Assembly: GCA_000499405.2 (NCBI GenBank)
Contig: HG738139.1
Location: 13,070,898-13,134,897, forward strand
DNA from: Onchocerca volvulus
Taxonomy: Eukaryota; Nematoda; Chromadorea; Rhabditida; Onchocercidae
Direction of reading: 5' to 3'
DNA: 64,000 bases
Part shown: positions 25,101-37,000 of the stretch, piece by piece
Position numbering within the stretch: position 1 is the stretch's first letter
Layout of the letters: every line of letters starts with the position of its first letter
Program-made: the position numbers and the translations under genes
Notes under the pieces: model-generated
What the model was told of the DNA's origin: nothing
The model's input: the letters and a program-made list of their open reading frames with translations, nothing else
Database searches by the model: none

Positions 25101-27780
25101 TTTCAGCAAAAAAAAAAATATTATTTGAAATAATATTATACAAAAAATAGATTCAGAAATATTTTCCAATCTTTTATTGCATTTAAATCAAAATGAGGAT
25201 GGAAAATTACGATCAGATTGTTTAAATGTATTTCAGAATTGATGCAAAGTCATGAAATTTATTTTGATTTCTATAAGCATATTTCAGTATTCAAGTATCA
25301 ATCACGGATTGTATAATAAAATATGAGATTCTATTTTTGAATTTCAATTAAAATGATATTTTCAGATTCCAAAATGAAGACCAATTCTTACGCAATTTTT
25401 TCAATTTTCAAAATTTTCACATTACCTTTTAATATATAAATGTTACAAATTTAAAGCACATTCCAGTAATTTTTGTTCCAACATTGCTCAGATAAAACCA
25501 AACTTGGTGATATATTTATTTTCAAGATTTATTGATGTTGAAAAATTTTCACTTGTCATTATTTATTGACATGAAGTTGTTTAGATGATAAAGTACTTTT
25601 AAATTTTTTTTTCTTTTTCTCAATTTTATGAGGAAATAATTGAAAAAAAAATGATTCAACCTTTCTCTAAATTAAAAAGAAATGATTCAATCCAAACATT
25701 GCCAATTTTTTTTTTTTTTTTTTTGAATTTCAATTTAATTCATTCTTGGTCATTTTATTTGGCCATAGATTGTTTTTTCTCATTTTTTCTTGCCAATTAT
25801 TGTTGCATAGTACTCAAAATAAATTTATTGATTAATTCTGATCAAATTAATCTAAAAGTTAGTGAAAAATATTCCAATATTGACTTTAAACTAAGGTTAA
25901 AATTCAAGTTTTATTAAATGTCAAGTGATATTAGTAAACCCGAAAACAAGCCTGAAAATTTACAACTGATTAATTTCACATACTATCTGCTTTTGAAATT
26001 TGTGGAACAAATTGTTGACGATAGATAGATTTTCATTTTTTCAACATGTTATTTTGTGCAATTTGATAAAAAATTGTTTAAAAGATATTGGAACTTAAAT
26101 TTATATTTTAATTTAGATAGATTTGAACTAATCATAAGTCTTTTTTTTTTGATTATCATGCAAACAAAAAAAAAGAAAATGAAAATGTTTGTTGCCTGAA
26201 TGTTCAATAAATTAATTTGTTAGAAATTGAATTGTCGAAATCGATTCATTCCAAAAAATATTTCCAATTTATTACAGCTGTTGAGAGTAATGACGGGTTT
26301 TAAAAGGAATTTTTGTATTTTTATCTGAATTTATTGAAAGAATTTTTTTTTTTTTGCACTATTACATTTCAGCAAAATTTCTCTCTTTTATTCTCCTTTT
26401 TTTTTTCTCTCTTAGTACTTTTACAATAAAAGTTCAAGAGGATTTCCTGTGCTATCAGGTTACATAATAAAAATCTGCTAATATGATTTTCTAGGGTGAC
26501 AATTTTGTTGATAAAATTTACTGGTATGACATTTTGGGTTGACAATTTTTAGCTTTCATTTCTGAAGTCAAATTAAATTAAGTCATTTAAACATAACTCA
26601 TCATGAAAACATTCCATCTCAATTGATAATCGAAAAGTAATTTTAATGATAACAATTTTCGTAATATTTCATTTTACATTAATTGCAAAATTCCCAAGAA
26701 TTAACGATTTTGATCTAAATCGATGAAATATTTCTTTTTAGAAATAAATTTAAAAAATGACGAAAAATTGTGAGACAAAAAGGACAATAAATAGATGACA
26801 CGAATGAAAAAATTAGGATTATTTTGAGATTCGTCATTAATGTGACTTATGAAAACTTCTACATCGTAGTTTTGCTCAAAAGAAATCGATGAAATTAGTA
26901 AAACATGATTCGTCGATCAATTCTCCTGAATGATCATATTGAAGAATGATAAGTTCATCAATTCCGATTCCATTCAGTGTCATATTGATATTTAATTTTT
27001 TTTATCATTCTATTATTGAATATTTATTTTACAAGCATTCTTGTAATCTATTTCTGATTTATTATACATTTATAGGCGTTAGGTTTCTCTTGAAAAGTTT
27101 GCAAATTTTGATTTCCCTGAGGGAATTTTAATTTCATCGTGAACGAAAAATGGCATAAACGGGAAATGATAAGAAATTTATCATTTTAGAAATTGCAATT
27201 TTCTACGATCCGTTATTTTCCAATCAATAAGTCTTCAGTGTTAAATTTCACGTACGTAAATAAACAGGAAGTAAGCAATGAGTCATCAATAATTTTCAAA
27301 AAAATGTATGAATGTTTATTTCAGCAGTTTCTCACATCAACAACTGAAAGTATTTGGAAAGATGAAATCATCATAGAATGAATGTCTGATGAGTAATCTT
27401 TGATTATTTAATTAATGAATTATATGAACTTGGAAAACGTGAACTACGTGAACCTCGATTTTTCTATTCTTATATTTTTTTTAACAAATTTTATTTCTTC
27501 TATTTATTCATTCAAATTCACACTTTCACTTATTTACGTCAAATTTTTCTGACGCTATTCACGCATAAGTTTTAATTTAAATTTTTTCATTCGAAATGTT
27601 TATCAATAAAAAGTAAAAATAAAAAAGGGGCAAAATAAATAAATAAATAAGTAAGACCAAAGGATGGAAAGTTTCTGCTTCTATATTATAAATATAGGGA
27701 TTTTTTTGCCCTTTCTCTTTTTTCATCCTAAAATTTTTTCTAACGTAACAAATAAACTGTAAGATTCGATGAATTGTATG

Positions 27781-27858
<78 letters not shown>
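27781..27858. repeat. Very long poly-T tract interrupted by AAA
   Basis: About 29 T, then AAA, then about 46 T, 160 bases upstream of the first let-805 coding exon. The length is likely unreliable because such tracts are hard to assemble. Confidence 0.85.
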
Positions 27859-27863
<5 letters not shown>

Positions 27864-28003
27864 CATTTGTTGTATTTCATTGAAATAATGTAAATTTGAT
27901 GATTTTCACATGTTTCCATGTATTTCTATATTTTATTAGCTAAATAATTCTTGTTATACGTGTAATTCGAATTTAAAATTAGATTAAACTTTCCGTCCAA
28001 AAA

Positions 28004-28018
28004 CTGATGAATTTCAGG
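28004..28018 (+). promoter_or_regulatory. Splice acceptor just before the let-805 start codon
   Basis: GAATTTCAG ends at 28017 and the start ATG lies at 28019, after a single G. In nematodes an acceptor this close to the start codon is typical of spliced-leader trans-splicing. Joining to an upstream 5' non-coding exon is the alternative. Confidence 0.6.
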
Positions 28019-28085
28019 ATGAGCGCGTATTCGTTGAGCCTGCAAAAGCTCTTCGTCGCGTTAATTCTCATTTATGCGATAAGAG
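28019..28085 (+). other. let-805: let-805 exon 1: signal peptide
   Basis: The exon encodes MSAYSLSLQKLFVALILIYA and then IRG. A short polar start is followed by a hydrophobic core (LFVALILIYA) and a small residue before the predicted cut near residue 20-22, so the FN3 array is sent to the secretory path. The donor after AGAG is GTTTGT. Confidence 0.85.
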
Positions 28086-31000
28086 GTTTGTTAATTTTAA
28101 TATTGATTTTTTTCCATAAATAACAATTTTTCATATTGTTTTTCATATTGCAATTTTTCATATTGCAGCATCTGAATTTATTGCTTCAATAATTTCTTTT
28201 TTTTTTTTTTTTTTTTTAAATTACGCAATTAAAGTGCGACATTTTACAAGCGATTAAATGTGACAGCAATTAAATTAAATATACCTGATTTTTTGCAGTT
28301 TCATTTCAAATTCTCAATTGATTTTTATAGGACATTCTTTCGAAAAATAAAAAAAGACTTAAATTACTCAACTTTCTAAAATAATACTGGAAATAATCAT
28401 TATTTATCAATGAAAAAAAAATGTAGGCAATCATGAAATATGATTACGTTTATATCGCATTGGATGCTGAAAAAAATAAGCTATTATTTTTGGTTAATTG
28501 AAATTAATTGAGGCTAAAATTAATTGAGGCTATTAATTAAAACTAATTGAAGACAGTTGATTTTTTTGAATTTTTAATTTTTGTAAGTTCTATGAAAAAA
28601 AAAAAAAAACACACTTCAGAAACCGAAATACGGAATTTTTTATTTTTTCAAAGCTGTCATCATCACTGCATGATCTGTTAAATCAATTTTTCAGGTAACA
28701 AACCTCGCATTCGATTGCGACGAGAAATTGGTGGATCTCAAAGTTTGCTAACCGTTGAATGGGAAGGTATCCAGACCGGCGATCATCCGGATGATAGTGT
28801 TGGCGGATTCGCGGTCGAATATCGTGCGGAAAAAGATACACAATGGCATGTTCATGATGGTATAATTCCTTACAAAGGACCTAATTTACAGTACAGAGTA
28901 CAGGTAATTCATTCTAAAAATAAAATTATCTAAAATAATATCTAATCTAGAAATTCTGAAAATTTCGCAATTTCTGTAAGTCAAAATTTTTCATTTATGC
29001 CAGAAAAATTTTGCTATTTTTTTTTTTTTGCGGATTATTCGAATTGATAAATAAGATAACAATAATTAGCTTGTTTTTGGATATATATTTGAATTGAAAT
29101 TTTTTTAGATTCCACGTTTACCAACTGGAATCGCTTATTTTGTACGTATCAAAGTGCTCGGTAAAAATGGTAAAATTCTGGTGGAGACGCCAGAAATACG
29201 CGCACGTAATGAAATGGTTAGCATTAAATGTGAATCAGGTTTGTTTTTCTGGAAAATTTACATCATATTATTTCATTTCTTCTTTCTTTTGATCGAGAAA
29301 ACTAATCATTTTCGAATGATAAATTTGATATTTTTTTTTTTTTTTTTTAGCGAAATATTCCGTTTTCTAATTGATTTGGAAAATAGCAACTTGGCTAATT
29401 TACGAACTTTTTACATGAAATAATGAATTGCACTAATTTTATGTCAACAAAATTATAATTAATTAAATAAATATTTAATTATAGTTGTCGCCATTACAAT
29501 TAAATAACATTTTTAATTCAACAATATTTAAGAAAAAAAAAATTGACATTTTAGCGATATTTTTAACTTTCTATTTTTAAAATATTCAGTATCTATTTTC
29601 GAATTACAGATGAATTAACAGCTCCACGAAATCTTGAAGTGACACAAACCGGTCAATATAGTATTGCCATATCATGGGAACCACCAGAATGTGGTTCTGT
29701 TGGCGAGTACCACATTGAGGTCTGTTGTTTTTTTAAAAAAAATAAAATACAGTATTCTCGCTTGCAATTGTCAAATCATATTTAAAAAATGGCTTTTGAT
29801 TTATTGATTTTTTCCAGAAATATTGCAATTTTTTTTTTCAATATTTCTTTAGATAAGGCGTAAGATGTAGAAGTTTCAATGAAATTTCGCCTTTTTAAAT
29901 CTCGATATTTCTCGACATTTCTTTCCATTTACTTTGAAACTTTTTTCTTTATTTTTTTTCAAAATCCATTAAATTGGAATCAAATTATCAGATCGAAATT
30001 TTATACATATTGGAATAATTTATTTAATTAACCGAAATCTGCTAGATTTATTTCAGCTATCTGGTATTGAGACAAAGTTTGATGTTCATCGACAAACAGT
30101 AACACATCCATCAGTTAGTGTTACCAGTCTTTTACCTGGAACCGAATATCAAATTCGAGTTCGAGCTGCCGATCGTTTGCGTATATTAGGTCCATGGAAC
30201 GATTATTTACTTGTAGCAAAAACCGAAGGCGAAGGTTTGACATTGTTTTAAAATTTAATTTTCAATTCTCAAATTCACTGCTCAAATTTGACTTCACTTT
30301 GTTAACAAATTGTTGTTTTCTATTTCATGTTTTCATGTAATTCGAATTTTTCATTGTAATTTGAAAAAATTCAAAAATATTCATTGTGGCAGTTTTCTTT
30401 TTTTTTTTTTTCCAGCTCCAAATGAATCAGATGAAATAGATCTCGATTATCGGACAGATTCAGAATTGCGCATTAGTTGGCAACCATATGATGATGAACG
30501 GCTACAACATTATGAGGTATACTTACTGAGATTACGGTACCATTGGGAATTATTTTGTACCGTAATCATTCATTTTATCATGATTTTACCTTTCTTTGAT
30601 TTTATTTAATAAATTCTTATTCCATCTATTTTTCTTTCTAAAACTTGAACATTATCATACCAAAGCCCATTGAAAGATTATGAATTTAAAAGATCAAATA
30701 AAATTTGATGAAAATTTTAAAACTTATAAAAATTACAGGTAATAGCTGTTGAAGTGGATGGTGAAAGTCAAACAGTTGAAAGGGCTCGTTTAAGTCCATT
30801 AACAAATAGTCATGTTTTCGTCCGATTAAAACCAGATACAGAATATGACATAGGTGTGGTAGCATTTGTCGATCATGAACCTAAACTGGTTTATAAATTA
30901 CCTGCTAAAACAGCGGAAAGTTCGGGTGTAGAATGGAAAGATAAGCCTGTGGTAGTACCCGAGAATGAGCAACAATTTACGGTACAATGGAAAAAACCGG

Positions 31001-34000
31001 TGATACCTGATGAAACCATTACCAAATTTGTCATTGAATATCGTCTACCAAATGAAACTGAGTTCGTTTATTTCTATTTTGATATTAATCATTTTTGAGT
31101 TAAGCATTAATTAATTTAAGTAAAAGATAAAACGAGATTTTTTTTTTGGACTATTGATATATGGCAAATAGATTTATGATCATTTGCGAAATCGAAATCA
31201 TAGAAATTATCATCCTAAAAAATGTTTATATCATCAAAAAATGTTGAAGTCAGAATACGTGAAATAAAACATTCCTGTACGATGATCTCAATTGTATAAT
31301 TCAGTAATTAATTTAATTTCAGTAATTAATTTAATTTCAGTAATTAATTTAGTTACTTGGCAGAAATAATTCTTTTTAATGCTTCAGATGGCGCAAATAT
31401 GATGATGTAATCGTAGATGAAGAGATGGATGATTATCATATTCAATTTGATACAATGTATGATGGATCATTGTATTCATTTCGTATTTTAGGAGTTGATG
31501 ATCATCTTAAAATGATTGCTAAAACAGCTGAGGTATACAATTAGATATTAATTTTTGCCAACTTTTCTGCTTTTTTTGATTTCGTAAATTGGACGCATAA
31601 TTCTGATTCAAATCACGTTCTAACCTGATTTTGATAAAAACAAGCAATTCAAATATATATTGAACTGATGCAAAACAGAAATAATTTCCTTTCCTTTTTC
31701 TTTTTTTTTTTTTTTGATAATTAATTACATTAAATTTTAGTTCACAGTTGGCTCAGCAGCAACTAATTCCTGTATTGGTGATGCTGGTATTCCACAAAAT
31801 GTACGAACAAGTGTTGTATCTGAGGCAACTATTCAATTCACGTGGGAAAAGCCACGTTGTGACGAGACGTATGGACCAATTGATGGTTATGAATATACGG
31901 TGAAGTCTTTTCTTTTATTGATTTTTTTTTCATTGATTTAAAAATAATTTATTCGAAGAATTAATTTACAAGCAATGGAAATCATCTTTATACTACAGTT
32001 TTAGGTATAAAATAAACTTGATATGTTGAAATAGAATAACTTTCACATAAAAAATGGAATTTCTTGTAAGTTAAGTAAATTGTAATCATGATATATTATT
32101 ATTTCTCAGAAGTACTAATTTTTTGTTTCTAGTTTTTCCACTCTTCGATTCTTATGACTTTATTTTTTCAAATTTTTTTGCTGATTTGGAATTTACTGCG
32201 ATGATTTGAGAAGTTAAAATAAATTAAAACATTTTAGATAGAAATTAGCTTCCACGTGAAAACATGAGTATGCTTTTCAGTTCTGGAACGTAGAAACAGA
32301 GACACAACCTGAAACCGCATCATACGTTGGACGAAATACCGTAACATTGGATGACTTGGATCCAGATACACGTTATGCATTTCGGGTTCGTTCACGTGCT
32401 GGACATGGGCATAGTTCATGGAGTGAAGTTGTAAATGCTGAAACAGAAGCACATTCAGGACCAAAAGGTAGATTTTAGAATTGTAGAATAGGTATTAATT
32501 TATTCATAATGAATAATCTCCTAATTCATGATTCTGATATTGCACAAGTAGTATATAAGTTAGTTCCATCTTGTTGAACGATAATCGGATATGCGTGGAA
32601 ATTCAGAAAAGCTTCAGGGCATAACTTCAGGTTTCAAGGAATTTAATGTTCATTTTGCCTTGGCACTATTGCACTTAACAAATATGAATATTTTTATTTC
32701 AAAAAATGCACTAAAAATTTCACTCCATGTATTTTTTCATTTCGGTTAAAATACACTTTCACTTGGCCAGAAATTTTATGATTTATTATTTTGGCTAGAA
32801 TATATTTTTATTGGCGCCAAATTTTTGATATGAATATTTATGCAAACAGTGATATATTTGTGCAAATTATTTCTTGCTAATTAATTTATTTGACGTAATT
32901 GTATGTGTACATCAGTTGTTCGTATTAGGTAAAAGTCAGTTCATGGCATTGTCCAGCGTAATTTAGTTATTCCATGTCCAATTTTTTTTTTTGCTTGCTA
33001 ACCAATATTTTTGCCACTTAAAAGATCGCTTATAATATCATCTGATTTTTAATAAGTAATCTATTTCAAGTTACATAATAAGTACATTTAGAACTTTTAC
33101 GACTAAACAGTTTCTACTATTAGAATACTTCTTTTTCGATTCTTTGTTGTCCTACTGTCTTAATTTTTGAAAAATGACCTTACTCTTTTTTTTCGAGTTC
33201 TCAAAATTCTCCTATGGAATAATTTCAGTAGACTTCTATATTATTTAATGAAAATATTTGCTGTTATGATAAAATTCGAAATAAATTAGAGCATGACAAT
33301 AGCTTTTCGAATTAAAAAAAATTCTGTCGATAGCAATGTCATCGCAATTCAAATAAATCTTCATTAAAAGATAAAAATATCTTGTCTTCCACTTTTTCTG
33401 AAATTCACTTAATTTTATTTGTTTTTGTATTAATATTGCTTCTTTTTAGTTTTCTAGCAAACTAACATTTAGTATTCACCAATAATGGCAATTCTCGTCG
33501 ATATCATTATCAATTACTATTAATCACAAATAACACATTAATATTTTATCCAGAGTTTCAAGAAGCACCAATATCTGCACTTCTTCGACGTTTTAAACGG
33601 CAGCAAAAAAGTCAAATTACAGGTAATTTAAGGTAAATTAATGAGTATATAATACAAAAACTTGGAGATATAAAATTCGAAAATTTAACAAATTAATTAC
33701 CAAGCAAATAACGGGGAAATTCATGCTTTTTTAAGTAAATCATACAAACATATCTAACACCATGGGGAAAAATATGTCTTAATGCTTAATTAACAAAAAG
33801 GTCATTGGTGCAACTCATTCTTAATATAAATATCTTTCATTCGCGAAGTCATTCATAATTTTCTAGCTAATAATTTGGTGAAGATAGAATTCATGCAAAT
33901 TTCCTACAAAGTCTAATTTCTAAATTGAAATAGTATTTAACTTTATCAATTTCTGATTGAGCAATAACACAATGAAGCATGTTTTTGGTATATGAAAAAC

Positions 34001-37000
34001 TAATAATATTATTTTTAATTTCATTGCTTCATTTTTATCCTTTAATATTTATGATTATTCTTTTTTATATATTTAAGACTGTTTATTTGCTTATTTTTTC
34101 AGATGATCATAATATTTATCAACTTCGCATCATTTTGGCACCACCAAAATCATACTTATCTTGGACACCATTACCTGAACATGCTGAAGAAGTCACCAAG
34201 TTTAAGTAAATTTTTTTTTTCATCTCTTACCTTTCCTCTCAGAAGACAATCGTCCGTTTGACTTAACTTCAATTAGTTAAAACTTGTTGGAAAAAAAATT
34301 CTGATCGAATTATAATTTGGTTCGTAGATTGATTGGATTGAACAGTTGCTTCATGATACTGTGACTTTGCTAGGTCAACAATAAGCTTTCTTAGATTTAT
34401 ATGATATTATACACAATAACGCGCTTATACAATAGTAAAGAATAAATGAACAATACACGAGCAAATATAAAAGATACGAACAGTCGTCTCCAACTGATTT
34501 GTCGTTCGTACTGTCGTTAAAATCGTTTTTGATATTGGATTGAAACTGAATTGTCGCTAATATCGACGTTGAAAAAACCGCTTCTATTGAAGACATTTAA
34601 AAGACTGCTCGTATTGAAGCCACCAACGTTGATGATTTTAACGATACTGATCTTACTGCTTCGAAAGCTCCCTTTTTATATGAATCATCCTTGGTATTGA
34701 TAGTGGGCGGAGGCTTACAACACATTAACCATACAAAAGATTAGATATGAGAACCAAAGATTAAGGTGACAAAATTCTCACAAGCTTCGGTCCTTCTAAC
34801 ATTTCTGACAGTTAATATCTCAACATTTCACACGATGCTCAGAATCTTTAAGAGCAAATCGGAAGACGAGAGAATAAAAGATCTCTTTGTGCCGAGACAT
34901 GAATAAGTGATTCATTTGCTTGCAAAAAATTACAAATTTCTTCTATACAAATTACATGAATTATTTCTTTATATTTATTTCATAAAATATTTCGGTTTTT
35001 CGACAGAACTATTTCTGTAGTAGAATGTGTCAAATTTTCTACATCTAATAGCAATATTTTAGATTATCGTACAAAAAAAGTGCTAGTGATCAATGGACAC
35101 GTATCATCGAAGCACCAGAATATTTCAAATGTCCGGAAGGAATCGCTGATCCGGAAGATTTTTGCTATGATTTGTCCAAACTTTCTTTTGGAGTACAATA
35201 TACTGCTGATGTAAGTTCGTATTCATGCTGCAAATAGCATAATATGGAAGAAAACAGTCATTCTGATATTTCATCTCAAAGAATATTCTTTAATCTTTTT
35301 TTAAAATTACAAATTATTTTGCAATAATTTCAGTTAGTGTATGAATTAGAAAATGGTGAATGGACACCACGCGGAAGTCCGTTATTCTTCATTCTTGTCG
35401 AAGCTGGTATCAAAATTTCCATTCCAATTAAATTTGTCTTATCACCTATCACCCTCCCGCCATTTTTCCTTATATGTTACACATCCAAAGTTCGTTCCTC
35501 AAAAAGCGTGCATGTTCTTTGTTTTGTTGCTATTTTTCACTTTCTCTTTGCGAACAAAAGAAATTGTCAATATTATTATATGTTTCTTGACAAAAAAAAT
35601 CATACCTTAATTAGGTTGCAATTTTTGAAATTCACATCTGATCCCTTTTAGTGCTTTTTTTTTTTTAATAGAAAATCTTTATAAAAATCTTGTTTATCCA
35701 TGATGCTTGAGTTCAAATTTTTCGATCACAAAATGAAAGGAAAGATGGCTTCGGATTAATTTGTATGTTTGTTGTTGTTGTTGTTGTTGTTGTTATTGTT
35801 GTAGTTGTTGTGTTGTCGTTCGAAGATGTTCATCCATTTCAGGGGAACCATCTGTGCCACTATCACCGCACAATCTTCAGATCAATCCTCATGATTCGTC
35901 CAGCATTGAGCTTCATTGGCTACCACCCTTAAATTCGAAGCACATTCCTTTTTATCAGGCACAATTTTTCCTTTTCTTTTATCTCCTATATGCACAATTT
36001 TGCATGATATATGTTGTTCCGCTGCATAATTTTTTTCGGGATCATTTTGGAAGATTTTAATTTTGTCCAAAAAAAAAAAAAAAAAAAAAAAAATCGCCGC
36101 TTTAAAGCTCCGATAAAACACAGCTCTTCCTGGAATTTTGAGCTTAACAAAACAAGAAAAAGAAGAAATAAAACTAAAAGTAGTTTTATTTTCTTAATTA
36201 GTCGGTTTAATTTAGATTGAAATAGAAGATCTGCGTACAAAGAAAAAACGAATTGAACAGGTACCAGGGTCATTCTTTTCCTATATCATTAATCAGCTAT
36301 CACCAGATTCTATTTATAATATTTCTATTCGTGCTGGAACTGATTATGATGAATTGGGTATACCCGTATCCAAGATTGTTTCACTACGGCAAGATAAGGA
36401 TTTCGAATTACCGGATCGTATACCGGATGAAGTGGAAAAATTGGAACAACAGGTAGACGAAGACCAAGAAATAGCAGAAATAAAAGGAGAAAGTGAAAAA
36501 ACTAAAATGGAAGAATTTGAAAAGCAACAAATAGAGGACAGACAAAAGTCGCATAAGCTATCAGAATGTGAACGTAAAAAATTGGAACTCGATCGATTGA
36601 ATGAGGAACGTGAACGTAATCGAGTTGCATTTGAAAATAAACGTATACGTGAACATCTAAAACATGAACATGATCGTATGTGTACCGAGAAACAGCAACG
36701 TGAACGTATGGAGCTAGAACGTGAACGTACGGAGTTGGAACAACAACAACAAGGATGGGAGAAACAACGTGAACATTATGATCGATTGATCACACAATAT
36801 CGCGAAAAACAAGAGGATATGGAACGAAAACGTGAAGAAGAACGTCAACAAGTGGAAGAGCAGAAACGTTTAGAAGAAGAAATGGATCAAATTCGGATGC
36901 AATCGGAATGGGATGAGGAACGAGGTGAGAGGACGTAACAACGAAATCATGCTGACACGTGTGACGTGTGATTGATTGCTAACAGGTTAACAAACGCAAA

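Larger units (their letters stand above)
5003..28017. other. 23-kb region without a convincing gene
   Basis: Both strands show only short open frames, with no recognisable protein family apart from the weak candidate listed separately. The DNA is rich in poly-T and poly-A runs. Repeats, fold-backs and a GC-richer island are listed as their own entries. It may hold the promoter, outron and enhancers of the downstream let-805 gene, and perhaps 5' non-coding exons, which cannot be seen from sequence alone. No tRNA, rRNA or transposase was recognised. Confidence 0.6.
34103..36414 (+). other. let-805: let-805 exons 12-16a: FN3 modules 6 and 7
   Basis: Exons: 34103-34205, 35063-35210, 35334-35406, 35843-35958 and the first part of the exon starting at 36216. 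Module 6 (SYLSWTPLPEH...) has the two-cysteine block FKCPEGIADPEDFCYDLSKL. Module 7 (IELHWLPPLN..., LSPDSIYNISIRAGT) follows. The junction from 35958 to 36216 needs a GC donor (CAG/GCACAA); no GT donor in phase is present nearby. Confidence 0.75.

Noticed and set aside
36451..36458. Strong internal donor-like CAG/GTAGAC within the coiled-coil exon
   Set aside because: Its phase (0) does not fit the next exon (phase 1), so its use would break the frame.
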